Below, one piece after another: positions 17,429-26,514 of a stretch of 56,361 nt of DNA. Under the pieces are notes generated by a model. The model did not search any database, was not told the origin of the DNA, and saw only the letters and a program-made list of their open reading frames with translations. Both the position numbers and the translations under genes were made by a program. The stretch covers positions 1 through 56,361 of the forward strand of contig JAFGXQ010000002.1 in NCBI GenBank assembly GCA_016936575.1, given 5' to 3'. The stretch is from Deltaproteobacteria bacterium. GTDB taxonomy: Bacteria; Myxococcota_A; Polyangia; JAAYKL01. The first letter of the stretch is position 1, and each line of letters opens with the position of its first letter.

Positions 17429-19201
17429 ATGTTTTCTATAAATAAAAAAAACAAAAAGAACTTTGAATATCTAAAAAAGATATATGAATTACTGCGTCCG
17501 AGGCTGCCGGCAATGATTCTGGCGGCGGTTTTCATGGGGCTGATGGCGATGACCACCGCCGGTTACGCCTACCTGATGGGACCGGTTTTAAAATCGCTTT
17601 TTCTGCAAGCCACACCTCAGAAAATGCCCGTTCCCATGGCCGATAGCCATACTGAAGACACGCTGGCGTTTCTCTCAGATCAATTAAGCCGGGCATCGGC
17701 CCTGACCATTGGATTATTGCTGATTGCCGTTTCTTTAATCAAGGGCGGTGCGTTTTTTGCTCAGCGGATTCTGGTGATTCGCGCTGGACAACAGGTTTTG
17801 TACACGTTACGCAAACGGCTATTTGACGGGTTGCTCCAGATGAATCCGTTGCAGCGGAATCATGATGTCATCGGCAATATGGTCAGTCGGTTCACGGTGG
17901 ATGCCCATGTGGTGGAGCAAACTGTTACCGGAGGGATGATGGCGTTGGTGAGCAATACGCTTCAGCTGATTGCGCTGGTGGGATTGGCAATCAGTTTGTC
18001 GTGGAAGTTGGGATTGGTGGGAATGGTCGCGTTTCCACCGGTTGCGGTGTTGATTTCCCGGCTGGGGCGGATGCTGCGTACGCGTCAGGGAAAATTCTAC
18101 GATGCCTATGCCAGTGTCAGCCAGGTCATCGATGAATCCGTGAACGGCGCGTCGGTGCTGCAGTCTTTCGGGCGGGAGGAGTTCGGTCGAGGCCGGTTTG
18201 ATGCGGAGAGCCGTTCATTGGTGCGTCGGGCAGTGGCGGCGTTCAGCATCTCGGCCGTCTCATCTCCGCTGAATGAGGTGCTGGGTGCTACTGCACTGGG
18301 GGTGACCCTTTGGTACGCCCAGATTCAGATTGAAAACGGCGTGCTCACACCTGAAGCGTTCATCTCTTTCTTCACAACTTTGTTTCTGCTGTATCGCCCC
18401 GTAAAGGGGTTGGGAAATGCGGTACATGCGTTGCAGAGCGGTTTCGCTTCATTCGACAAATTGGAACCGCTGCTGCATCCGCCGCACCAGTTCTACCTGC
18501 CGAATGAAACGGTGCCGGGAATTCTTCTGGAGGAACTGGTGGCGGGGTACGGCGACAGTGTACCCGTACTTGACGGTGTGTCTGTTCAAATTCGGCCGGG
18601 GGAAAAAGTCGCGATTGTGGGAGAATCCGGTTCCGGAAAAACCACACTGCTTCATGTGCTGTCTGGCTACCTCAAGCCCAGGAGCGGTCGTGCGGCATGG
18701 GAATGGCCGGTGGCGCTGGTTCCCCAGGTACCATTTTTATTTCACGACACGATTGCTGCCAATGTGTCACTGGGCGATTCGGAAATGTCTGCGGCGCAAA
18801 TTGAAGAAGCGTGTCGCCAGGCAGGGGTGCTGCGTTTTGCGATGGAAATCGAGGATGGGCTGGCGTACAACGTGGGGGTAAATGGCGCCAATCTTTCGGC
18901 CGGAGAGCGTCAGCGGGTTTGCCTGGCTCGGGCATTGGCGTCCGGCCGGTCTCTGCTGCTGCTCGATGAAGTGACCGCGTCGCTGGATGGAAAAAATGAA
19001 GATTTGATAATCGATGCCCTTCGGCGACTGGAGGGAATCACCGTAGTGGCGGTGACCCATCGCGCCAGAACAGCGGCGTTCGCCGATAGAACATTGGTAA
19101 TTCACGATGGACGCATTGTGGATGATGGAAAATTTGCCGAACTGTTGGAACGTTCTTCGATAGTGAAGCGGTTGTTCGCTGTGGATGCCGACTCAAGATA
19201 A
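17429..19201 (+). CDS. ABC exporter, MsbA/LipA-exporter type
   Basis: A fused permease-ATPase of 590 residues. The transmembrane domain (residues 25-340) has six predicted helices and the exporter motif DVIGNMVSRFTVDAHVVEQ. The nucleotide-binding domain shows Walker A GESGSGKTT (398-406), Q433, signature LSAGERQR (489-496), Walker B LLLLDEVTASLD and H544. It resembles lipid A-core flippase MsbA and related exporters. Walker A and the Q-loop are only about 27 residues apart, against roughly 40 in most relatives, so part of the beta-subdomain is missing. No SD is visible before ATG 17429. A HEAT-repeat protein gene follows by 17 bp. Confidence 0.88.
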   Translation: MFSINKKNKKNFEYLKKIYELLRPRLPAMILAAVFMGLMAMTTAGYAYLMGPVLKSLFLQATPQKMPVPMADSHTEDTLAFLSDQLSRASALTIGLLLIAVSLIKGGAFFAQRILVIRAGQQVLYTLRKRLFDGLLQMNPLQRNHDVIGNMVSRFTVDAHVVEQTVTGGMMALVSNTLQLIALVGLAISLSWKLGLVGMVAFPPVAVLISRLGRMLRTRQGKFYDAYASVSQVIDESVNGASVLQSFGREEFGRGRFDAESRSLVRRAVAAFSISAVSSPLNEVLGATALGVTLWYAQIQIENGVLTPEAFISFFTTLFLLYRPVKGLGNAVHALQSGFASFDKLEPLLHPPHQFYLPNETVPGILLEELVAGYGDSVPVLDGVSVQIRPGEKVAIVGESGSGKTTLLHVLSGYLKPRSGRAAWEWPVALVPQVPFLFHDTIAANVSLGDSEMSAAQIEEACRQAGVLRFAMEIEDGLAYNVGVNGANLSAGERQRVCLARALASGRSLLLLDEVTASLDGKNEDLIIDALRRLEGITVVAVTHRARTAAFADRTLVIHDGRIVDDGKFAELLERSSIVKRLFAVDADSR

Positions 19202-19218
19202 CGAAAAGAGACCACGAA

Positions 19219-21639
19219 ATGAACGAAAAAGAAAAAACGCGTGTGTTGTGCAAAGTTTTATTTGGGGCCGCTTTTTTGTCGGTTTGGTTTGCGGCCGCGT
19301 CCGCGTGGGCGGCAAAGACGCTTGCGCTCGAAGACGGGGCGGTATTGACGGTGGACGCGCACCGGATACAGCTGACTCGCGATAAAAAGATTTTATTCGA
19401 AACCCCAATCGAAGTCGTCGCGGATAAGGCGGATATTCAGATTGCGTCGGTTTCCGCCTCTCATACGGCGTTTCTGGTTACCATTGCAGGTGACCCGGTA
19501 TACCGTCTGCTCGGTATTCGAACCGGTGATACCGTGGAGCTGATCTGGAAAGAAGCGGTGGTATATCGTGGCGATGTCGGAGAACAGTGGGCCACGGATG
19601 TTCGATTGTTGGATTTAGATGGTGACGGCGTTATTGATATTGTGAAGGGCATTTTATATCAGGGGGTTCGGTTGTGCGGCCACACTGCGGCGCCGTTGCT
19701 GTTTCGCGAGAAATATGATGTGAAAAAGAAGGAATTTGTTCCGACCCAGGGCGGACGTTCAATTCAATTGAAAACGAGCCTGGAACCCGATGTGAAAACG
19801 GAGGTCGGTCCATTGCAAGGCGTGCAGTTTCTTACTGCCGACAGTGTTTCTTCATCGGTGGGAGACGATCGCAATCCCTTGCTGTTAACGCCTCCTTTTT
19901 CTTTGGTGGACGGTCGTTCGGAGTCGGGATGGACCGCCGGAAGTGGGAACGGAGTCGGTGAGTTTGCCTCGTTTACGACACTGTCGTCTGAGTGGAAAGT
20001 AACCGCAGTGGGAATACGCGTGGCGTCTCAGGATGTGTCGGCAAAGAAAAAAAGGAATAGCGACCGATTTTCGTCGCCGCCGTCGGTGATGGTTTCTTTG
20101 TCGCATAGCGCATATCGGTTGCGTTTGCCGAGTGACGAAGGCCTGTATTGGTTCATGCTTCCTGTGCCGCAACAAACGACGTGTTTATCGGTTATTTTGG
20201 AGGACCCCGGCGCGAGAAACCAGGATCCGATGGCGTTGTTTGAAGTGCAGGTGCGAACAGAACTCGATTCGCCGGACGGATTGAAAAAGCTGGTTGCCCA
20301 ACTCGATGACGACGATTTGGGCGAACAGGCCAAAACTGTGTTGCGGTCATTGGGAAAGAGCGTATACGCCGCGATTGCGGTCCAGTGGAAAAAATTGTCG
20401 GTGCAGGGAAAACGCCGGGCGGTACGGCTGATCGCGGAAATCGCGCCCGAGCAGGGAGTGTCCCTGCTGGTTTCGGCCGCCATGGGAGACAGTTCGTTCA
20501 TACTGGATGATATTTTGAGCGCATTGGCGAAGACAAAAGGCAGAGGAGAGGTTGTTTTAGCAAAGTATCTGAAAAACAGGAGCGCGAAGAAATTTTTTGT
20601 AGCCGTTCAGTTGCTGGTGGATTTGAATTCCGACGCTGGGTTCGAACAACTGGTGCAAGCTGTGGGTATGTCTGAAGATGCAATGAGAAAAAAAGAGCTG
20701 CTGGCTGCAATTGGTCAGATGACAGTGGATGCACCGCATCGAGCAGCAAACGTACTTGCCGCCGCAGATGCTGCGAGACAGAATGACGATATTGCAACGA
20801 TGTTTCAGTGGCTGGCCATAGCAGTAGAAACCACTTCCGCTGCTGAGGAAGCCGCTCTGATGGCAAGGGACGTTTACGCCATCAGTGAATTCGAAAACCA
20901 ATATCGAGCATTGCGGATTATCGCAGCAGCAAAAGAATTGTTTTCGATTCAGTTTTTTCAACAGGTTGCAAAGAGTGAAAACAAATTTCTTCGGTATCTT
21001 GTGGCGGGCGCACTGGCGGCATTCGGCGATTCCGCAGAGGCGGTTGCGGTGCTGACGCAGCTGGCAGGGGACAACGAGCCGCTTGTGCAGATTGAGGCTC
21101 TTACCAGTCTATTGAAAAGCAAGAACGTCGCAAAGCAGGATTCCGTAACCGCTGCCGGCGACAGTCTGTGGCCCCAGGTTCGGGCGCTGGCGGTTCTCAA
21201 TTCGGTGCATCTGCCGAAGGTCAAAAAACAGATGGTTACTAACGGGCTCTCCGATGACAGTGAAATCGTCGTAATGGAAGCATTGCGTGTGTCCACCACG
21301 ATTGACGACCATCGTCTCGACAGCGGAGTGACCGGAATTATGACCGCTAGCAAACACGCCGCCCTGCTGGAACGATCTGCACAGGTGGCGGGAGCCCGTT
21401 GTCAGAACGACGACGCTACTCTGGACGCGCTGTTTGAGCTGTTGCGGATGGGTGCGGAGCCCCTCGCCAACTCAACCGAAAAAGTGATAGCTGTGGCTGC
21501 TGCTCGCTCCCTCGGCCAGATCGGTTCACCTTTGGCGGTGAAGCATTTAAAAAAAGCCAGAGAGCATTCCAACCTGACCACCGATCGGGCCATTGATACC
21601 GCTCTGGCCCATGCGAAAGACGGTTGTGCAGCCAAATAA
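19219..21639 (+). CDS. Secreted HEAT-repeat protein
   Basis: An 806-residue exported protein. A signal peptide (VLFGAAFLSVWFAAASAWA, cleavage after AWA) leads into a region of beta character with an Asp-rich Ca2+-type loop (LLDLDGDGVIDIV, about residue 130). A further beta-rich region, roughly 210-350, looks like a discoidin-type sandwich (LVDGRSESGWTAG). From about residue 360 to the end it is helical, with HEAT-like repeats such as QVAKSENKFLRYLVAGALAAFGDSAEA (in pieces) and AARSLGQIGSPLAVKHL. HEAT repeats usually bind proteins. It follows the ABC exporter by 17 bp and is probably co-transcribed. No enzyme motif is visible. Confidence 0.75.
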   Translation: MNEKEKTRVLCKVLFGAAFLSVWFAAASAWAAKTLALEDGAVLTVDAHRIQLTRDKKILFETPIEVVADKADIQIASVSASHTAFLVTIAGDPVYRLLGIRTGDTVELIWKEAVVYRGDVGEQWATDVRLLDLDGDGVIDIVKGILYQGVRLCGHTAAPLLFREKYDVKKKEFVPTQGGRSIQLKTSLEPDVKTEVGPLQGVQFLTADSVSSSVGDDRNPLLLTPPFSLVDGRSESGWTAGSGNGVGEFASFTTLSSEWKVTAVGIRVASQDVSAKKKRNSDRFSSPPSVMVSLSHSAYRLRLPSDEGLYWFMLPVPQQTTCLSVILEDPGARNQDPMALFEVQVRTELDSPDGLKKLVAQLDDDDLGEQAKTVLRSLGKSVYAAIAVQWKKLSVQGKRRAVRLIAEIAPEQGVSLLVSAAMGDSSFILDDILSALAKTKGRGEVVLAKYLKNRSAKKFFVAVQLLVDLNSDAGFEQLVQAVGMSEDAMRKKELLAAIGQMTVDAPHRAANVLAAADAARQNDDIATMFQWLAIAVETTSAAEEAALMARDVYAISEFENQYRALRIIAAAKELFSIQFFQQVAKSENKFLRYLVAGALAAFGDSAEAVAVLTQLAGDNEPLVQIEALTSLLKSKNVAKQDSVTAAGDSLWPQVRALAVLNSVHLPKVKKQMVTNGLSDDSEIVVMEALRVSTTIDDHRLDSGVTGIMTASKHAALLERSAQVAGARCQNDDATLDALFELLRMGAEPLANSTEKVIAVAAARSLGQIGSPLAVKHLKKAREHSNLTTDRAIDTALAHAKDGCAAK

Positions 21640-21657
21640 ATGGAGTGCGCCAGGTTT

Positions 21658-22881
21658 TTAGAATCCTTTGAATTGCTTGAATTCCTTGAGGGCCTTTTGG
21701 ATTTCAGATTTACCGACTCTGCCCGGATCGTCGAGAATTACCGGCGTAATTGCGATGATGCCGTGAACTTTTTCGGTGTGTTGCTGATGCACACCGAATA
21801 GCATACCGACAATTGGGATACGGGATAGAAAGGGAATGCCGCTTTGGGTGCGACTTTCCGTGTGAGAATCCAGACCCGACAGTACAATGGTCTGACCGAT
21901 GCCTAGGTGCACCTGGGTGCTGACTTTTGAAAGAGTTCGCCCAGGTGCTTTTTGGTCGGTTTCCTTTAGTTCTGAAACTTCGGCTTCGATTTGTAAATCG
22001 ATAAGTCCCTGTGCGGCATCTACGTGGGGCAGCACACTCAGGGTGCAGCCGTAAGAAACGGTTCGCAACTCGGCGGATTGAGAACCGGCAATGGGAATGT
22101 TGATTTCGCCGCCACTTTGGTACGTGGCGCTGTTTCCGCTGGTAGTCATCAGATACGCCTGTTTCTTTATTTTTGCTATACCGCGCGCCTGGGCCGCGTG
22201 AATGGACGGCATGGCCTGGTTCATCACGCGGTAAGACGCCTGAGGCATCCCGGTCATTACATCATACGTAAATGCGCCGGTGCCGCCCTGTCCAATATTC
22301 GCGGGCCAGTTGATGCCGCCGCTGATGTTATCAGCTGCATGAAGCTCAATGAAAGTGAGGTCCAGCCGAATATTGGTTCTGGGTTTCACAGCGCTGCCCA
22401 CCTGTACCAGCGATTGCACTTGCTCCGGATACAACGATAGAATCTGGTGAATACGCGCGAGCTCTGTTTCGCTGGAAACATATCCGTCCACAAATACCCG
22501 CGCACCTACCTGAATAAATCGAACCCCAGGTGACTCTCCGATCAGGTTTTTTACTTCGTCAATAATGGTGCGAGGATGCTTGGAGAATACAGTAATGAAC
22601 AGTGATTTCTGTGAGGCGTCGTGTTCGAGCAGCAGCAGAGAAGTGGTTCCGGGGCGCAGCGCGGTAATAACCAGTTGCCGGCCGTTTTTTGGGATTTTCA
22701 CTTCGATGACCCCCTGGGTGCTTTCTGAAAAGCTCTCTATGTTTCGGGCGTCAATGACCTGCTGTTCCCCGACCACGAGTAACATTTCGTTGTCACCGCC
22801 GTTCATCGCGGGGGAGATGGTGGGCAGGGACAGAAAGCATGCGGTCAGACAGCAGAATACAATTCGGTACGGACGTTTCAT
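21658..22881 (-). CDS. CpaC/RcpA-like secretin-family protein
   Basis: A 407-residue protein of the type II/III secretin superfamily, CpaC type. A signal peptide (IVFCCLTACFLSLPTISPA) is followed by the pilus-assembly N-terminal domain (MLLVVGEQQVIDARNIESFS to LRPGTTSLLLL), a BON-like domain (GARVFVDGYVSSETELARI) and the secretin core. The core includes QSAELRTVSYGCTLSVLPHV, IDLQIEAEVSEL, GQTIVLSGLDS and SGIPFLSRIPIVGMLFG. Such proteins form outer-membrane channels for Tad pili. ATG 22881 is preceded by a perfect AAGGAGG; the longer frame to 22992 is not supported. No CpaF, TadB/C or pilin gene is nearby, so its machinery is elsewhere or absent. Confidence 0.85.
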   Translation of the reverse strand: MKRPYRIVFCCLTACFLSLPTISPAMNGGDNEMLLVVGEQQVIDARNIESFSESTQGVIEVKIPKNGRQLVITALRPGTTSLLLLEHDASQKSLFITVFSKHPRTIIDEVKNLIGESPGVRFIQVGARVFVDGYVSSETELARIHQILSLYPEQVQSLVQVGSAVKPRTNIRLDLTFIELHAADNISGGINWPANIGQGGTGAFTYDVMTGMPQASYRVMNQAMPSIHAAQARGIAKIKKQAYLMTTSGNSATYQSGGEINIPIAGSQSAELRTVSYGCTLSVLPHVDAAQGLIDLQIEAEVSELKETDQKAPGRTLSKVSTQVHLGIGQTIVLSGLDSHTESRTQSGIPFLSRIPIVGMLFGVHQQHTEKVHGIIAITPVILDDPGRVGKSEIQKALKEFKQFKGF

Positions 22882-23135
22882 TTCTTTACCTCCTTGAGTG
22901 TGTTCGTTCCTGTTCGGCCGTTTGATGGAGGTGTTGCATAAAAAGCAGCGGGGAACAGAAATAAAGTAAAACATGTTCCTCAACTGACACAACTTGTGAC
23001 ATTGAATCTCTATACAGGCTTCGGCAGAATACAGCTTTTGACAATTATGTCGGCTGGTTACATTACAGAGAAAAATACCGTGACTTGGTATGCAAATTGC
23101 TTATCTCTCCCTCAAAGACATATTGGGAGAGTCAC

Positions 23136-25142
23136 ATGAAGGCATTGAATACACCGAAGCAAGTGGCCGCCGATGATATTCGCGCTGCTTTTCAAACCAA
23201 TCGCACTATTTTTCTGATTTGCATTTTCTTTTTGGGAATTGTTATTTTGCGAAATGCTTGGGTATGTGACGATTCGTACATCACTTTCCGCACGTTGGAC
23301 AACTGGGTGAACGGGCTGGGATTGCGTTGGAATCCCCTGGAGCGGGTACAGGCATTTACCAATCCGTTGTGGCTGTTCACCATGGCGCCTTTTTATTTGT
23401 TAACCCACGAAATTTATTTTACGGTGATTTTTATTTCGGTTGCAGTGTCACTTGCAGCGACAGCGATTCTATTGCTTCTATTCGCCCGTACCACAGTGAA
23501 TGTGCTGTTGGTTCTGGCGATTCTCATCTGCTCGAAGGCGTTCATCGATTTTTCTACCTCCGGACTTGAAAATCCGCTGTCGCACCTGTTGCTGATTATT
23601 TTCTATTTGCGGTTGATTCCCTTGTCCCGATTGAAGCAGCCGTTGCCCGCCAAAGATGTTTTTATCGTTACAATGATTTCTTCTTTGGCGATGGTGAATC
23701 GATTGGATCATGCCATACTTTACGCACCCGCATTGGGATGGTTTTTGTTGCAGCGACCGTTTTTTCATTCGTTCAAACCGGTTCTGTTTGGGATGTTTCC
23801 GATATTATTATGGGAGCTGTTCAGTATCACTTATTATGGGTTTCCGTTTCCCAATACCGCGTATGCGAAGCTGTCTACCGGTATCTGGAAGATGGAATTG
23901 TGGACCCAGGGCTTTTTTTATCTGCTGAATTCGCTGGCGTGGGACCCGATAACGCTGTTTGTTGTGGGGGCAGCGGTGGCGAAGGCGACTACACAGCGAA
24001 GCACCACTGATATTCTAATCATGGCGGGAGCGGTGCTTTATCTGCTGTACGTGGTTGCGGTGGGTGGAGATCATATGAGCGGCCGGTTTTTAACCGCGTC
24101 CTTTCTGGCTTCCACCGCGGTACTGGCTCAGATTCGGATTGACAGTGTTTGGAATGCGGTGGCGGTGTTATCGTCAATTGTTGTGTTGGGTTTCTCGTCC
24201 GTTCATTCGCCGATGTTTCGCTCGGAAAATTCAAAGGACCGTATGGTGGATTTGAACGGTATCGCAGATGAGCGAGGCTTTTATTTTCATGGAAGCGGTT
24301 TTCTGCAGATGAGCCGGGAAAGATTGTTTCGGGAAACCGGGTGGGCTCGGGACGGAATGGCAGCACGGCAGAAAGGTCCCCATGCGGAGCAGAAGCGGAT
24401 GATTGGCTGGTACGGATATTACGCAGGTCCGGAGGTGCACATTGTCGACCCTCTGGCATTGAGTGATCCGTTGCTTTCGCGGATACCGAAACGGTTGGGT
24501 GCCTGGCGTGTGGCCCACTACAACCGGGACTTGCCCCGCGGATACATGGAAGCCGCATTTCATTCGAAAAAACAGCTTTCGAACCGATATTTGCACCTCT
24601 ACTTCAACAAACTCAAAATTGTGACGCGCGAGCCGTTGTTCAGTCTTCATCGGTGGAAAGAAATATGGAAGCTGAACAGCGGGCAATACAATTATTTAAT
24701 TGAGCGGTACTGCAGCGAGGAATTTTCGGTGTTTCAATATAAACACGTGTCTGAGCTGCAGACCGGAGAGCATATCATGAGTAAAAAGGTGATTCATCTG
24801 AATCGGTTCGGAATTGGCGTAACGCCGAGTCTTCAGCTTGAAGGGTTCAAGGGAACGCGTATCGAAATGGCATTGTCCGCAGGTCGGTATGATGTTGTGC
24901 TGTATCAGCATCACCGTGAAATGGAGCGTGTATCGGTGACGGTGAGGCAAAAGGGCGTGCTTCGGGACTACCTTCAGACCACTACGGTAAAAGTGAGTAG
25001 AGACACTGCGGTTCGCGGATATGACCAGGTGCGTGTGTATCCGAAGCCTCGGAGCGCGAAGCGAGCATTTGGTGGAATGGTGGTGTCGGAAAATGTTCCG
25101 ATCGGCGTTTTACAGAAGATAGCGGCTGTCGAAGATAAATGA
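23136..25142 (+). CDS. Polytopic GT-C-like glycosyltransferase family protein
   Basis: A 668-residue membrane protein. About nine or ten hydrophobic segments occupy the first 350 residues, followed by a soluble C-terminal domain of about 300 residues. The first loop contains CDDSYITFRTLDNWVNG followed by GLRWNPLERVQAFTNPLW. This is the pattern of GT-C proteins related to mycobacterial AftB and the proteins annotated ZomB; the Asp pair is the likely catalytic site. Such enzymes use lipid-linked sugar donors on the outer face of the membrane. Donor and acceptor are unknown. ATG 23136 follows GGGAG at proper distance; the longer frame from 23085 lacks an SD. It is transcribed divergently from the secretin-like gene. 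Confidence 0.78.
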   Translation: MKALNTPKQVAADDIRAAFQTNRTIFLICIFFLGIVILRNAWVCDDSYITFRTLDNWVNGLGLRWNPLERVQAFTNPLWLFTMAPFYLLTHEIYFTVIFISVAVSLAATAILLLLFARTTVNVLLVLAILICSKAFIDFSTSGLENPLSHLLLIIFYLRLIPLSRLKQPLPAKDVFIVTMISSLAMVNRLDHAILYAPALGWFLLQRPFFHSFKPVLFGMFPILLWELFSITYYGFPFPNTAYAKLSTGIWKMELWTQGFFYLLNSLAWDPITLFVVGAAVAKATTQRSTTDILIMAGAVLYLLYVVAVGGDHMSGRFLTASFLASTAVLAQIRIDSVWNAVAVLSSIVVLGFSSVHSPMFRSENSKDRMVDLNGIADERGFYFHGSGFLQMSRERLFRETGWARDGMAARQKGPHAEQKRMIGWYGYYAGPEVHIVDPLALSDPLLSRIPKRLGAWRVAHYNRDLPRGYMEAAFHSKKQLSNRYLHLYFNKLKIVTREPLFSLHRWKEIWKLNSGQYNYLIERYCSEEFSVFQYKHVSELQTGEHIMSKKVIHLNRFGIGVTPSLQLEGFKGTRIEMALSAGRYDVVLYQHHREMERVSVTVRQKGVLRDYLQTTTVKVSRDTAVRGYDQVRVYPKPRSAKRAFGGMVVSENVPIGVLQKIAAVEDK

Positions 25143-25174
25143 CCTCACGTGAAAAACGGCATTTTCAGTATTTG

Positions 25175-25188
25175 ATATTCGTGAATAT
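25175..25188. repeat. Inverted repeat ATATTC-GT-GAATAT
   Basis: A 14-bp perfect inverted repeat with a 2-bp centre, lying in the 122-bp gap between the GT-C gene and the next lipoprotein gene. It is followed by TTTTC. It may be an operator for the lipoprotein gene or part of a weak terminator; AT richness makes chance occurrence possible. Confidence 0.3.
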
Positions 25189-25264
25189 TTTCATAAATGT
25201 GGTATTTGTATGGGGACACTGATATGGTGCATGAATTGCCCCTGTTGTGACAGAAAGGTTATTT

Positions 25265-26467
25265 ATGAAGTTGAATCGGTTTTCATTGAGTTTGATGATG
25301 TGTATGTTTATTTCGGTCGCCTGCGCTGAGGACAATGGTTCCGAAAACGTCGATGTGCAGAATGACCCGTATCAGAAATGGGATGCCAATACAGCGGCGG
25401 TGTTTGAAGGAACCGTTCCGGATAACCCGGACGCGATTGTGAAGATGGAAAAGGTCCCCGGAACAGAAACAGTGGTGGATGGAAAAACATTCAACCAATA
25501 CACCGGGGGCTTTGTCTCTGCGAAGTCAGATGATTTGTTGACAACCGGAACCGGCACCGGAACGGTCACCGCGGCTGTTGAAGAAGACGGCACCATTTAT
25601 ATTACCACGCTGCAGAGTAACGGATTTTTGGGAACACTGACGGGTATTCCCGGGTTGGATATTTGGCTGGGAGAAACCGTCACGCTCTCGGAGCCGATTG
25701 AAATCAATGTGGATGAAATGGAAACCGGTGAAATCCGTGATGCGACAATTGAACTCAGCGCACTGGGACAAACGATTCCCGTCAGTGTGACATATGGTCC
25801 GGTGGAAGATGATGTCACGTTGATGTCGGCCATGGGGCCGGTAATTGGGTGCCGTAAGTATGCGGTTTCGGGAACGTTCACCATGGCGGGGTTGCCGCTG
25901 ACCGATACGCTGATTGAAGGCACGGGATATGTTCATCCCACGTTGGGGCTGGTGGGATGGGAAGCCCCGGATTTGGGGATTGGGATGTCGATGTCGGGAA
26001 CTTCGAATTACGGCGATGCCACCGAAGGTTTCAATGTGATTGAGATGACAGATATACTTACTGCCGCCAACACCCATTTCAGTTTGCATACCTACGACCG
26101 AATCGGACAATGGGATGCCGATAAAAATACCCACGCCAAAATGCTGTTGGAAATGCGGTGGGCCGATCCCACTGTAGCGGTCACCCACGATGCGCCGGAT
26201 CCGTTGATGGCATCGGTGACATTTGGAACCATGGGGGGGCTATATTATTTTCCTCACGATCTAGTCGAATCGCCGGTGTCGATTTTCTTTCCCGAAGAAA
26301 ACGGGAACGACTTTCGATATTGGTATGCATTTGTTGATCAGGCTGCTAAAAATCAGGATGAGAACGGAATTTCATACAGCATCAGCGTGAATAAAGACAG
26401 CACCTTGCCCGATCTTCGGGTAACCGCCCGTATCGGGTACACCATTTTGCCTGAGGGTGAGTACTGA
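25265..26467 (+). CDS. Lipoprotein of unknown function, beta-rich
   Basis: Unrecognised protein of 400 residues. The lipoprotein signal MKLNRFSLSLMMCMFISVAC ends in lipobox SVAC, then a Ser/Asn/Asp linker. The mature part is rich in Gly, Thr and Val and looks like a beta-sheet protein (GTGTGTVTAAVEEDGTIYIT, VTFGTMGGLYYFP). It has one central Cys (GCRKYAV) and no catalytic motif. ATG 25265 is preferred because AAAGG lies upstream and the signal starts there. A TPR lipoprotein gene follows by 47 bp. Confidence 0.72.
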   Translation: MKLNRFSLSLMMCMFISVACAEDNGSENVDVQNDPYQKWDANTAAVFEGTVPDNPDAIVKMEKVPGTETVVDGKTFNQYTGGFVSAKSDDLLTTGTGTGTVTAAVEEDGTIYITTLQSNGFLGTLTGIPGLDIWLGETVTLSEPIEINVDEMETGEIRDATIELSALGQTIPVSVTYGPVEDDVTLMSAMGPVIGCRKYAVSGTFTMAGLPLTDTLIEGTGYVHPTLGLVGWEAPDLGIGMSMSGTSNYGDATEGFNVIEMTDILTAANTHFSLHTYDRIGQWDADKNTHAKMLLEMRWADPTVAVTHDAPDPLMASVTFGTMGGLYYFPHDLVESPVSIFFPEENGNDFRYWYAFVDQAAKNQDENGISYSISVNKDSTLPDLRVTARIGYTILPEGEY

Positions 26468-26514
26468 ATTCGCATCATTTGTCTGAGCCGCTGTCTTCAA
26501 TAAAGGGGGGGGTG

